DNA of 9,420 nucleotides from BTUB01 sp964392765. Its GTDB lineage: Bacteria; Babelota; Babeliae; Babelales; Vermiphilaceae. The stretch lies in NCBI GenBank assembly GCA_964392765.1, contig CAYMRF010000050.1:1-9420 (forward strand), read 5' to 3'. Of the stretch, positions 1 through 5,967 are shown piece after piece; the stretch's first letter is position 1; each line of letters opens with the position of its first letter. The translations under genes were made by a program, and so were the position numbers. The notes beneath the pieces are model-generated. The model saw only the letters and a program-made list of their open reading frames with translations, was not told where the DNA came from and did no database searches.

Positions 1-370
1 TAATAACCCCTGCTGCAAGCACAACAGGTACAGATGTTATAATACTTTCTGATGTTCGTATAATTGGTGCAGTATGATTTGCATCATAAAAAGCACTTAT
101 TCTGGACTGCGGCTGATGTTTCTTCCACATGTTATATATCTTGTTCAAGTAGCCACCGGGTGCAAGAGAGTAAACAACAGCTGAAGAAATTAATGTCGAA
201 TTTATACACAGATATTGGCAACAATCTTCAACTTTTTCAGTAGCATCTACTTCCAGAAGCTCCTCAGGAGCTTTTAACTGTTTTGCTCCAACCACTTGCT
301 GTGGCGGCGCATCCATTGCAACTACACTTGAACAAACACACATACTTAAAAAAAAGATTGCTGTCTTCAT
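1..370 (-). CDS. Small secreted/membrane protein, tandem-family member A (partial, 3' end outside window)
   Basis: I do not recognise a named family. Reading from the ATG at 370 the frame stays open to base 1, giving 123 residues with no stop, so the C-terminus lies outside. Residues 1-18 (MKTAIFFLSMCVCSSVVA) look like a Sec signal peptide. They are followed by a Pro/Gln stretch (APPQQVVGA, 21-29), an acidic segment (PEELLEVD, 35-42) and a cysteine cluster (C50, C51, C55). Hydrophobic stretches lie at about 54-70 and 108-123. This order matches the seven genes upstream of it, although sequence identity is low. A strong Shine-Dalgarno (AGGTAGGA) lies just before the ATG and overlaps the stop region of the previous gene, 13 bp away, which suggests co-transcription. 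Expected but not visible: a basic C-terminal tail. Confidence 0.72.
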   Translation of the reverse strand, partial: MKTAIFFLSMCVCSSVVAMDAPPQQVVGAKQLKAPEELLEVDATEKVEDCCQYLCINSTLISSAVVYSLAPGGYLNKIYNMWKKHQPQSRISAFYDANHTAPIIRTSESIITSVPVVLAAGVI

Positions 371-383
371 AATTTCCTACCTT

Positions 384-761
384 TTACTGTATTTTTTTAG
401 ATTCCTGCGCCTTTAATTGATTTCGCAATAACTGCCGCGCATTATTTCTTTCACGTAAGTTTTTATTAGCCCAACCCCAGGCAACCCACGCAGCCCCGGC
501 TCCAATTGTTGCAGCTGTTTCTAGGGGTGTTAATTCTTGATACCATCGTGCGAGCAACTTTGCACTGATGCAACAACATGTTGCTGCGGGCACAACAAGC
601 CAACAGCAGTTACTACAATTTTCGCATTGCTCTGCCCAATCAGTTTTTACAACCTCGTGCGAAGATCGTAACATGTTTATTTTAGTATATGGCTGCAATG
701 GCGGCTGCGCTGCTTGAGTTGAACAAAAAAATAGAAGGCTCGGAAGCAAACGTTGGTTCAT
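384..761 (-). CDS. Small secreted/membrane protein, tandem-family member B
   Basis: Unrecognised 125-aa protein. A hydrophobic leader (MNQRLLPSLLFFCSTQA, 1-17) precedes AQPPLQPYTK, a diverged form of the family's QPRMG segment. Then come SHEVVKTD (34-41) and a dense cysteine block, CENCSNCC (46-53). Predicted membrane segments are about 54-70, with three further cysteines at 62-64, and about 80-98, rich in Ala/Gly/Trp. The tail is strongly basic and ends SKKIQ, almost the same ending as member H (SKKMQ). The CxNCCW motif is shared with member E, and the TPxE sequence before the second membrane segment with member G. The ATG overlaps the stop of member C in an ATGA junction. The Shine-Dalgarno is weak, so coupling to C is likely. 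Function unknown; an exported two-helix membrane protein is my inference. Confidence 0.78.
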   Translation of the reverse strand: MNQRLLPSLLFFCSTQAAQPPLQPYTKINMLRSSHEVVKTDWAEQCENCSNCCWLVVPAATCCCISAKLLARWYQELTPLETAATIGAGAAWVAWGWANKNLRERNNARQLLRNQLKAQESKKIQ

Positions 762-1168
762 TGGGTTTTCTTAGTTTTTTGATTTTCCTGCTTTGTTGCT
801 AAAAGATAGGCAATATGCTCTTCACTTCGTTTTCTTATTCTATCTACATTTTCTGAATTTAAGCATGATTTTACTGCCACCCCAATACCTGCAATGCAGC
901 CAACTGTTATAGTTATTGTATTCTCGACGGTACTCCAATTTCTTCCCATATAATCCGTAGGATCTTTAAACAACTTATAAGACAAAAACAGGCCTAATCC
1001 AGCCGCTGCTCCATTAATTCCTCTCGTTACCCATTTTTCACAGCATTCGTTATCATCTTCTGGAACAATTTCATGAGGTGTTTTTAGCGCTTGCCCCATT
1101 CTTGGTTGCGCTGGTCCCATAGCCAAAAGATTAGCACCTATCAAAGAGCTCAGTAATATTTTTTTCAT
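758..1168 (-). CDS. Small secreted/membrane protein, tandem-family member C
   Basis: Unrecognised 136-aa protein. I start it at the ATG at 1168. The frame is open upstream to 1345, but that extension overlaps the 3' end of member D and would bury the signal peptide. From 1168 it begins MKKILLSSLIGANLLA, has an AAAGAAGAAA Shine-Dalgarno, and then shows the best copy of the family signature: QPRMGQ (21-26), PHEIVPEDD (31-39) and CCEKW (42-46). Hydrophobic Gly/Ala-rich segments lie at about 50-67 and 83-100. The rest is charged and ends in a Lys-rich tail (KTKKTQ). It lies 82 bp from member D, the largest gap in the array, and that gap holds a hairpin repeat. Members C, B and A may therefore form a second transcriptional block. 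Function unknown. Confidence 0.78.
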   Translation of the reverse strand: MKKILLSSLIGANLLAMGPAQPRMGQALKTPHEIVPEDDNECCEKWVTRGINGAAAGLGLFLSYKLFKDPTDYMGRNWSTVENTITITVGCIAGIGVAVKSCLNSENVDRIRKRSEEHIAYLLATKQENQKTKKTQ

Positions 1169-1206
1169 ATGATTTTCTTCTTTATAAATATGAATCGATA
1201 CACTCG

Positions 1207-1237
1207 TTTCACTCGTTACCACGAACGGGGTGTGAAA
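1207..1237 (-). repeat. REP-like hairpin between family members D and C
   Basis: TTTCAC at 1207-1212 pairs perfectly with GTGAAA at 1232-1237. Inside, CGTT (1214-1217) pairs with AACG (1224-1227) around a 6-nt loop, leaving a 1-versus-4-nt internal bulge. A short direct repeat (CACTCGTT at 1201-1208, again at 1210-1217) abuts it. It sits in the only sizeable gap of the array. There is no T-tract, so it is not a classical terminator. It could be a mobile REP-type element, a transcript-stability hairpin or a weak attenuator. The type is inferred; the pairing is seen. Confidence 0.55.
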
Positions 1238-1250
1238 TATTTTCAGTGGG

Positions 1251-1595
1251 TTATTCTGACTTTGTTTTTTTATCTTTTTCCAAAAGTTTTGTTCTTGCAT
1301 CTGCTCGGGCCATATTTCGGTTCTGTAATTCAATTTTACCCACAATACTACTCAATACACCCAAGCCTCCTAAGAAACAAGCGCTCGCTTCATCTTCTCT
1401 CAAAATAGCTTTATGAGCAAAAGCATTAAGAACCATGGCCGTTGATGCATTAAATACTGCGCAAAGTCCCAGCGAGAGGCAATCTTCACACTGCTCATAA
1501 CAATCCTCTTGTTCTGGTTTCTGCACAGCTGGCGCTGGCTTTGCGGCAATGTCGACGAAGACTAATGAAACACCAAGCAATAATACTAACTTCAT
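1251..1595 (-). CDS. Small secreted/membrane protein, tandem-family member D
   Basis: Unrecognised protein of 114 aa from the ATG at 1595. A TTG two codons upstream (1601) is possible, but the ATG gives the MKL start that members E, F and G also use. Signal peptide 1-18 (MKLVLLLGVSLVFVDIAA) is followed by a Pro/Ala segment, KPAPAVQKPE, instead of QPRMG. The cysteine block DCYEQCEDC (31-39) closely matches DCLEQCQDC of member G, and the following SLGL matches its TIGL. These two are clear paralogues locally. Hydrophobic stretches lie at about 40-65 and 71-86; the C-terminus is charged and Lys-rich. It begins 12 bp after member E and has only a weak Shine-Dalgarno (GTGAGTTGAG). Function unknown. 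Confidence 0.77.
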   Translation of the reverse strand: MKLVLLLGVSLVFVDIAAKPAPAVQKPEQEDCYEQCEDCLSLGLCAVFNASTAMVLNAFAHKAILREDEASACFLGGLGVLSSIVGKIELQNRNMARADARTKLLEKDKKTKSE

Positions 1596-1607
1596 TCTCA
1601 ACTCACT

Positions 1608-2162
1608 TTAATTATTTTTTTTAGTAAGCAAATATTTTATGCGTTCTCTTTCAAGCACGCATTCTTTGATATGATTTGCACGCTCTTCTGGGGAAAGTTT
1701 TTCTATTTTCTGCAGATATTTTTGATATTCTTCATTTCGTATTTCTGCTTGTTTTCCCGCATGATCTCCTGCACGCGCAGCATAGAAAGAAACTGCTCCT
1801 ATCGCTAATCCTGCTGCAGCTATTTCACCATTTTCCACTATTTTTTGCACAACTGATATACCATTAGCTTGCAAAATTTCTACTAAACGAGATTTCATGG
1901 TAGTGCAAAATCCCCAACTGGCTGCACCAGCCACCAATGAACCCAAAGAGCATCCGAGAGGGCAACCATCTTCAACTCCTTGCCAGCAGCAATTACCACA
2001 CTTTTCTTCAAGATCTTCGGCAAAAACTTCATGAGGACTTTGCATATCAGCAAGCTCTTGGCTCGTAAAAACAGTTGCTCGAATTCCCTCAGGCGTTACA
2101 CGCGTCATAGAAAAAGCTGCATAACTGGTTAAGAGCAAACTCACAAACAATTTTAACTTCAT
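1608..2162 (-). CDS. Small secreted/membrane protein, tandem-family member E (longest)
   Basis: Unrecognised 184-aa protein, the longest of the array. Signal peptide 1-18 (MKLKLFVSLLLTSYAAFS) is followed by an extra stretch of about 22 residues before the family signature SPHEVFAEDLEEKCGNCCW (42-60). That signature matches the HEVV and CxNCCW of member B. Further cysteines at 67 and 71 begin a Gly/Ala-rich hydrophobic segment to about 86. A second hydrophobic segment is at about 112-129. The C-terminal 50 residues are a charged, probably helical extension rich in Glu/Lys/Arg, ending KYLLTKKNN. The ATG at 2162 has a good Shine-Dalgarno (AAAGGAT). Spacing is 39 bp from member F and 12 bp to D. 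Function unknown; the extra cysteines could form disulfides after export, which is inference. Confidence 0.78.
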   Translation of the reverse strand: MKLKLFVSLLLTSYAAFSMTRVTPEGIRATVFTSQELADMQSPHEVFAEDLEEKCGNCCWQGVEDGCPLGCSLGSLVAGAASWGFCTTMKSRLVEILQANGISVVQKIVENGEIAAAGLAIGAVSFYAARAGDHAGKQAEIRNEEYQKYLQKIEKLSPEERANHIKECVLERERIKYLLTKKNN

Positions 2163-2201
2163 ACTATCCTTTAATTGGTGTTATTAAAGCGAGTTTACTT
2201 A

Positions 2202-2594
2202 CTACTTATTTTTTTTGCTTTCATAATGAAGCATCGTCCCATTTCTTCTCTTTCTTTGGCGCAATTCCCTATTAATCGCATTAAAAGTGACGAACCCGAC
2301 TCCCGCAGCTACCAGCAAGCCCTGCTTTTGTTGCGAATCAATACTAAAAGTTGCGCCATTTATTGATTTATAACTATTTAGTGCATTGTAAGCAAGGACC
2401 ACAAGTGTGCTGAGGCATACTGTTTTTAAAGCTTCCGCACAATACCCTTCGCATCGATCACCGTCACTCTGCATTAACCTCTCGCGGCACAATTGAAGCT
2501 GAACTTTTTTAGCTCCGGCGCGTGGTTGAATTGGCGCCGGCGAAGCAATAGATTCAAAACAGGTTAACGCCATGCATATAAATAAAAGTTTCAT
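2202..2594 (-). CDS. Small secreted/membrane protein, tandem-family member F
   Basis: Unrecognised 130-aa protein. Signal peptide 1-18 (MKLLFICMALTCFESIAS) is followed by PAPIQPRAGAKK (19-30), the Pro-rich QPRxG segment typical of the array. That segment also recalls the PPAPP linkers of the ankyrin proteins upstream. The usual HEIV element is missing; in its place is a basic/polar stretch, then a reduced cysteine pair (C48, C52) and C60. Hydrophobic segments lie at about 53-72 and 92-107. Directly after the second comes NRELRQRKRR, which parallels QRELREQLR in member H, and the protein ends ESKKNK. The ATG at 2594 has an AAAGAAG Shine-Dalgarno. It lies 26 bp from member G. Function unknown. 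Confidence 0.77.
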   Translation of the reverse strand: MKLLFICMALTCFESIASPAPIQPRAGAKKVQLQLCRERLMQSDGDRCEGYCAEALKTVCLSTLVVLAYNALNSYKSINGATFSIDSQQKQGLLVAAGVGFVTFNAINRELRQRKRRNGTMLHYESKKNK

Positions 2595-2620
2595 TGTCTT
2601 CTTTCAGCTCATGAGTAGTA

Positions 2621-3010
2621 TTACACTTCTTTAGATTGTTTTAATTGCGCAAGATATTCTGCACGCTGCTGTCTTCTTGGCTCATTTACATCTGCTAAGA
2701 GATTATTGATCTGCTGCCAAGGAATCGCCCCAAGCGGGATACAGAGTGCAACCAGCGCTTCATGCGGGGTTATACGAGCTCCCAGACCCAGGCCACATCT
2801 GTGTAAAACTCGAGCAGAAAGGCCTGCAATCGCTCCTGCAGAAACCGTAAAAAGACCAATCGTGCTGCAATCTTGGCACTGCTCTAAGCAATCCTTATCT
2901 ACAATTTCTGCTGAAATTTCTTGACCCATTTTAGGTTGCAATGGCAGCACAGATTCATTCATAGATACAGTAGAAGAAAAAATAAGCAGGCTGCACAAAA
3001 ATAATTTCAT
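2621..3010 (-). CDS. Small secreted/membrane protein, tandem-family member G
   Basis: Unrecognised 129-aa protein. Signal peptide about 1-16 (MKLFLCSLLIFSSTVS); then LQPKMGQ (24-30), AEIVDKD (34-40) and the cysteine block CLEQCQDC (41-48). This gives a near-complete family signature. The first hydrophobic segment is about 50-68. TPHEA (81-85) precedes the second segment (about 85-98), paralleling TPLET in member B. The C-terminus is Arg/Gln/Lys-rich (PRRQQRAEYLAQLKQSKEV, 111-129). The ATG at 3010 has a GGA Shine-Dalgarno (CTGGAAT). Spacing is 22 bp from member H and 26 bp to F, consistent with one transcript. Function unknown. Confidence 0.78.
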   Translation of the reverse strand: MKLFLCSLLIFSSTVSMNESVLPLQPKMGQEISAEIVDKDCLEQCQDCSTIGLFTVSAGAIAGLSARVLHRCGLGLGARITPHEALVALCIPLGAIPWQQINNLLADVNEPRRQQRAEYLAQLKQSKEV

Positions 3011-3032
3011 GATAATTCCAGTGAACTGAATA

Positions 3033-3350
3033 TTACTGCATCTTTTTAGAAGTTCGAGCTCTTAATTGTTCTCGTAATTCTCTTTGCGAGGTGTCCTTTG
3101 TTATCCCGAGTGTTAACAGGCCTACAACAGCCATAGTCGTCGCAGTGCCTCTATCAATCAAACTAAACGCTTCTCCAGCCAATGATGCTGTAACGCATGC
3201 ACAACACGCAATTGGTTGCCAATTTTCACAGTTCTCTCTATTTTTATCTAAAATTTCTGATGCCTTATGGCCCATTCGTGGCTGAATTGGCTCCATTGTT
3301 GATATGCTTGAGCAAAGAAATAAAACAGAAAATAATAGTATTAATCTCAT
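3033..3350 (-). CDS. Small secreted/membrane protein, tandem-family member H (first of the array)
   Basis: Unrecognised 105-aa protein, the shortest and the first transcribed. Signal peptide 1-18 (MRLILLFSVLFLCSSIST) is followed by EPIQPRMGH (20-28), SEILDK (31-36) and a minimal cysteine block, NCENW (40-44), that resembles CCEKW in member C. CCAC at 49-52 opens the first hydrophobic segment (about 46-66). The second is about 69-84. The tail, QRELREQLRARTSKKMQ (89-105), is basic. The ATG at 3350 has an AGGA Shine-Dalgarno and lies about 40 nt downstream of a well-formed promoter. This is the compact core of the family: everything recurrent in the other members is present. Function unknown. 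Confidence 0.78.
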   Translation of the reverse strand: MRLILLFSVLFLCSSISTMEPIQPRMGHKASEILDKNRENCENWQPIACCACVTASLAGEAFSLIDRGTATTMAVVGLLTLGITKDTSQRELREQLRARTSKKMQ

Positions 3351-3395
3351 GAAAATCCTGTAAATAAAATAGTTGTGATTGGATTGCTGAAAAAT

Positions 3396-3423
3396 ACTAT
3401 AAAGATTGCCTATGAAATATCAA
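3396..3423 (-). promoter_or_regulatory. Sigma70-type promoter for the small-protein array
   Basis: On the minus strand a -35 box TTGATA (3423-3418, 5 of 6 to consensus) is separated by 16 bp from a -10 box TATAGT (3401-3396, 5 of 6). Transcription would begin near 3389 and leave a leader of about 40 nt before the ATG of member H at 3350. It is the best promoter match I saw in the intergenic regions. Read by eye only. Confidence 0.6.
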
Positions 3424-3449
3424 GCTGCAAGAGTTCTAATTATCTAATT

Positions 3450-3476
3450 ATTCACCCTGAGCCCGTCGAAGGGTGG
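3450..3476 (+). repeat. REP-like palindrome, copy 1
   Basis: A 27-bp unit with perfect 6-bp arms CACCCT (3453-3458) and AGGGTG (3470-3475) around an 11-nt loop. The same unit recurs inverted at 3532-3558. The core CTGAGC..GTCGAAG resembles short palindromic repeats scattered in many bacterial genomes (from memory, not searched). It lies just upstream of the array promoter. Confidence 0.72.
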
Positions 3477-3531
3477 ATTATGTTACATAAGTTTGATAAC
3501 AATGCTTTGTTTACGACTATGCAGTATTTGT

Positions 3532-3558
3532 CAATGCTTCGACGAGCTCAGCATGAAT
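3532..3558 (-). repeat. REP-like palindrome, copy 2 (inverted)
   Basis: Read on the minus strand this matches copy 1 at 21 of 27 positions. Arms ATGCT (3534-3538) and AGCAT (3550-3554) flank an 11-nt loop of the same length. Four of the six differences fall in the stem and preserve pairing. It begins 4 nt after the Ku stop codon, so it would form the 3' hairpin of the Ku message. No T-tract follows, so a role in 3'-end protection or partial termination is inference. Confidence 0.72.
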
Positions 3559-3562
3559 AAGG

Positions 3563-4396
3563 TTACCGCTTTTTTGCCCGCGCAACTTCACCGCCTTTTC
3601 CCGGCGCAATTAAACTTGCGCGTAAAGCCGTAAGTAATGTTTTATCTTTTTGTTTTTTGGCAATAGTAGTCGCTTTTTCTTTAGTTTTCTTTTTCTTTGT
3701 GCCTGCAAACTTTTCTTTCTTGCCTGCTTTGATCGCTTTCTTTAATTGCTCAGCAAACGTATCTTTAAATTGCGCAAGATTAAATTTCTTAACCGTGAGC
3801 TTATCAATTAATTGTTCAGCTAACTGCACTTCTTTTACATCGATTTTTTTCGCTTCTTTGCCAAGATTAGGAACCTCTTTTAAATCTCGAATCTCATACG
3901 CATAATTGAGTGTTGAAAGCAGCATCGTGCTTTCATAGGGATTAATCACGCAGGTATACTCCTTATCTCGCATCACAAAAATGCCAATGGCTACTTTTCT
4001 TGAAGCTTCAAGCGCTTTTTTAAAGAGATAAAAGGATTTTTCACTTGCCTTATCCGGCCCTAAATAAAAATGGTGCTCTAAATAAATAGGTTGAATTTGA
4101 TCGGCATTCACAAATTGCACGATAGCAATCGTATCGGTAGTTCTTGGCCGTAATGATTTTAATTTTTCTTGCGTGAGTACCACGTATGATCCATCTTCTA
4201 GCTTTAAGCCTTTTACAATATCCGGCCATGCCACTTCTTTTTTGCAATGAGAGCACCAGCGCTGAAAACTCACGGGCGTATGGCATTTATTGTGCAGCAT
4301 TTTAAAGCCAAGCACATGCTCTTGCACTGCCGAATATAAACGGACTGGAATACTTACTAATCCAAACGAGATTGAACCCTTCCAAATCGGCTTCAT
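3563..4396 (-). CDS. ku: Bacterial Ku, DNA double-strand-break end-binding protein
   Basis: Ku homodimer rings bind broken DNA ends and recruit ligase LigD for non-homologous end joining. The N-terminus PIWKGSISFGLVSIPVRLY (3-21) is the hallmark opening of bacterial Ku, and 277 aa is the usual length. C38, C48 and C51 (KC..RWCSHC) form a zinc-knuckle-like pattern in the early core. IVKGLKLEDGSYVVLTQEKL (60-79) and TMLLSTLNYAYEIR (157-170) also fit the core fold. The tail from about 219 is very Lys-rich and contains LLTALRASL (254-262), similar to the LMxALxxSL element near many Ku C-termini thought to matter for LigD contact. The ATG overlaps the preceding ankyrin gene's stop (ATGA), with GAGG 7 nt upstream. 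No ligD is visible here. Coupling to ankyrin genes is unusual. Confidence 0.95.
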   Translation of the reverse strand: MKPIWKGSISFGLVSIPVRLYSAVQEHVLGFKMLHNKCHTPVSFQRWCSHCKKEVAWPDIVKGLKLEDGSYVVLTQEKLKSLRPRTTDTIAIVQFVNADQIQPIYLEHHFYLGPDKASEKSFYLFKKALEASRKVAIGIFVMRDKEYTCVINPYESTMLLSTLNYAYEIRDLKEVPNLGKEAKKIDVKEVQLAEQLIDKLTVKKFNLAQFKDTFAEQLKKAIKAGKKEKFAGTKKKKTKEKATTIAKKQKDKTLLTALRASLIAPGKGGEVARAKKR

Positions 4397-5967
4397 CCTT
4401 CTTCCTCTGATTCTTCTTGACGGTTAGATGCTTCTACTGGCGCTGCTGGAAGAAGCTTTTTCATAATTCCTTTGAGCGGTTCTTCTAGTGCATCTGCATA
4501 ATTGATAGCAGTTTTACCATCTTCATCTTTTGCACCAATATCGGGTTGCGCTGCTGAAATATCTTTATCTTTTTCATAAATGTCAGCCGGTCCTTTTAAG
4601 AGTGCTTCTACCGTTTTATATTTTCCTTGCTGCACCGCCATTATTAGTGGGGTAGCATTTTTATGCCTTTCATCCCCTCTCTCAACATCGAGCACTTGAT
4701 CGCTCTTGGCTGCAGCTTTATGCAAGATGTTAAGGAGCTCAACGGTGGTATTATCATCAAAAAGCGGCATTCCTCGTTCATCTGTAGTGAATAACGCTAA
4801 AATAGGAAAATGCCCAGCACCTGCATCATCATCCACATTCACACCGCGAGCTATAAGATCTAATGCCATTTGCCGATTTACTTGTAAGGCTTTATAGAGC
4901 ATTGCTCCGGTTAGTTGAATTCCCCGAACCGCAAGAATTCGGGCAAACATGGCATAATTATTATTATCCATTGCATATTCAAGTGGATGCTCAGGGTAAT
5001 TTTCGTTAGTGTAATTAATATTTTGGGCTACTTCGGGAAATTGTAAAAAGCGTTCCACTAATGCAAGATTATTTTTGTAAGCGGCTGGCAACAAGGCACT
5101 TCCAACTATTTCTTCTTGTTCATTTCGCCAAATTGCCAATGCACCCAATTCAATTAATAATTCAACGTTTTCATTATTACCACTCAAAATGGCATATTCT
5201 AAAGCGGTTCGAGAGTTATCATCAATCCAATTAATATCTGGAGCCTCATATTGTTTCGACCAAGAAACTATGGTATTCAAAATCCTTAGCATTATTTTGG
5301 TGTCTGCTAATTTAGCTATTGCCATTAAAAGATTTTGCTTAGCATTATTAACTGTGTTGAGATGCAACATTTTATAAGTATCACTCTGAGACGAATAGGC
5401 AAGTTCCAAAAGAAATCTTGCTTCATCGAATTTGTTATCAAAGGCAAAATTAATAATAGCTCTTGAAAGAGCGGCATACATATTAATATCGCCAGCAAAT
5501 CTCATTCTAAACCAATCAATAGCAGGCTTAGTATGAAATGCAATGATTGTATCTAAAATATTTTTATAATATTGTTGTTCATTGATTTCTTGCGAGCTCA
5601 TATCTTTTGTTAACTTTGTGACCATATCCCCAAGAATTTCCGGATTATCAATGGCCTGTTGCAAAAGAGTAGAACCAGCTACACGTAAAGCACGAATATT
5701 TGCCGCTGCTTGATATAGTTTTTCATTGCCAAAGCCTTTTTCAACTGACAATGCCTTGAGAATTGGCATCTTGATTTCATCCGGTAACGCTTCTAGAACA
5801 GAAAGCTCTTTCTCTTTAGCTTGAACTTTTGCTGCTTTAGCAGGCTTTGTTGGCTCAACAACTTCCGATTTAGGCCGTTTTCCCGCTCCCGTAGGAGGAG
5901 CCGGAGGTCGCTCAGCCGTGCGTATTTGCGCACACATTACTAGCAAAAATAAAATATAATACTTCAC
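4393..5967 (-). CDS. Secreted F-box-like/ankyrin-repeat protein 1
   Basis: 524 aa from a GTG start, chosen because it overlaps the previous stop (GTGA) and has GGAG 7 nt upstream. Residues 1-18 (MKYYILFLLVMCAQIRTA) form a signal peptide. ERPPAPPTGAGKR and a Lys/Ala-rich linker follow to about 55. Residues 58-72 (LEALPDEIKMPILKA) resemble an F-box core (LPxEixxxIlxxL), followed by a helical region to about 105. Ankyrin-type units occupy roughly 165-500: TALEYAILSGNNENVELLIE (254-273), ALLPAAYKNNLALVERFL (291-308), ATPLIMAVQQGKYKTVEALL (438-457) and KTAINYADALEEPLKGIM (485-502). The C-terminus is acidic (ESEEEG). Collinear with the two genes upstream. Likely an exported protein-binding effector; a role with host SCF ubiquitin ligase is inference from the F-box-like motif. 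Confidence 0.88.
   Translation of the reverse strand: MKYYILFLLVMCAQIRTAERPPAPPTGAGKRPKSEVVEPTKPAKAAKVQAKEKELSVLEALPDEIKMPILKALSVEKGFGNEKLYQAAANIRALRVAGSTLLQQAIDNPEILGDMVTKLTKDMSSQEINEQQYYKNILDTIIAFHTKPAIDWFRMRFAGDINMYAALSRAIINFAFDNKFDEARFLLELAYSSQSDTYKMLHLNTVNNAKQNLLMAIAKLADTKIMLRILNTIVSWSKQYEAPDINWIDDNSRTALEYAILSGNNENVELLIELGALAIWRNEQEEIVGSALLPAAYKNNLALVERFLQFPEVAQNINYTNENYPEHPLEYAMDNNNYAMFARILAVRGIQLTGAMLYKALQVNRQMALDLIARGVNVDDDAGAGHFPILALFTTDERGMPLFDDNTTVELLNILHKAAAKSDQVLDVERGDERHKNATPLIMAVQQGKYKTVEALLKGPADIYEKDKDISAAQPDIGAKDEDGKTAINYADALEEPLKGIMKKLLPAAPVEASNRQEESEEEG

Noticed and set aside
1169..1345. N-terminal extension of family member C by 59 residues
   Set aside because: It overlaps the end of member D, reads through the hairpin repeat, and would hide an evident signal peptide that starts at 1168 with its own Shine-Dalgarno.
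1596..1601. TTG start two codons upstream for member D
   Set aside because: The ATG at 1595 gives the same MKL beginning as its paralogues, and the TTG has no better ribosome binding site.
1..3350. Small proteins as bacteriocins or toxin-antitoxin pairs
   Set aside because: They have Sec-type leaders, not double-glycine leaders, there is no processing/export or immunity gene, and eight similar architectures do not alternate as pairs.
3450..3558. Two-copy repeat as a minimal CRISPR
   Set aside because: The copies are inverted, not direct, each is itself a palindrome, and there is no spacer series or cas gene.
3375..3560. Plus-strand open frame of 61 codons across the intergenic region
   Set aside because: It is made largely of the two palindromic repeats and the minus-strand promoter, with no family resemblance.
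4399..4425. NRQEES shared by the C-terminus of ankyrin protein 1 and the N-terminus of ankyrin protein 2, as a trace of recombination
   Set aside because: Codons differ at most positions and the stretch is only six low-complexity charged residues; chance is sufficient.
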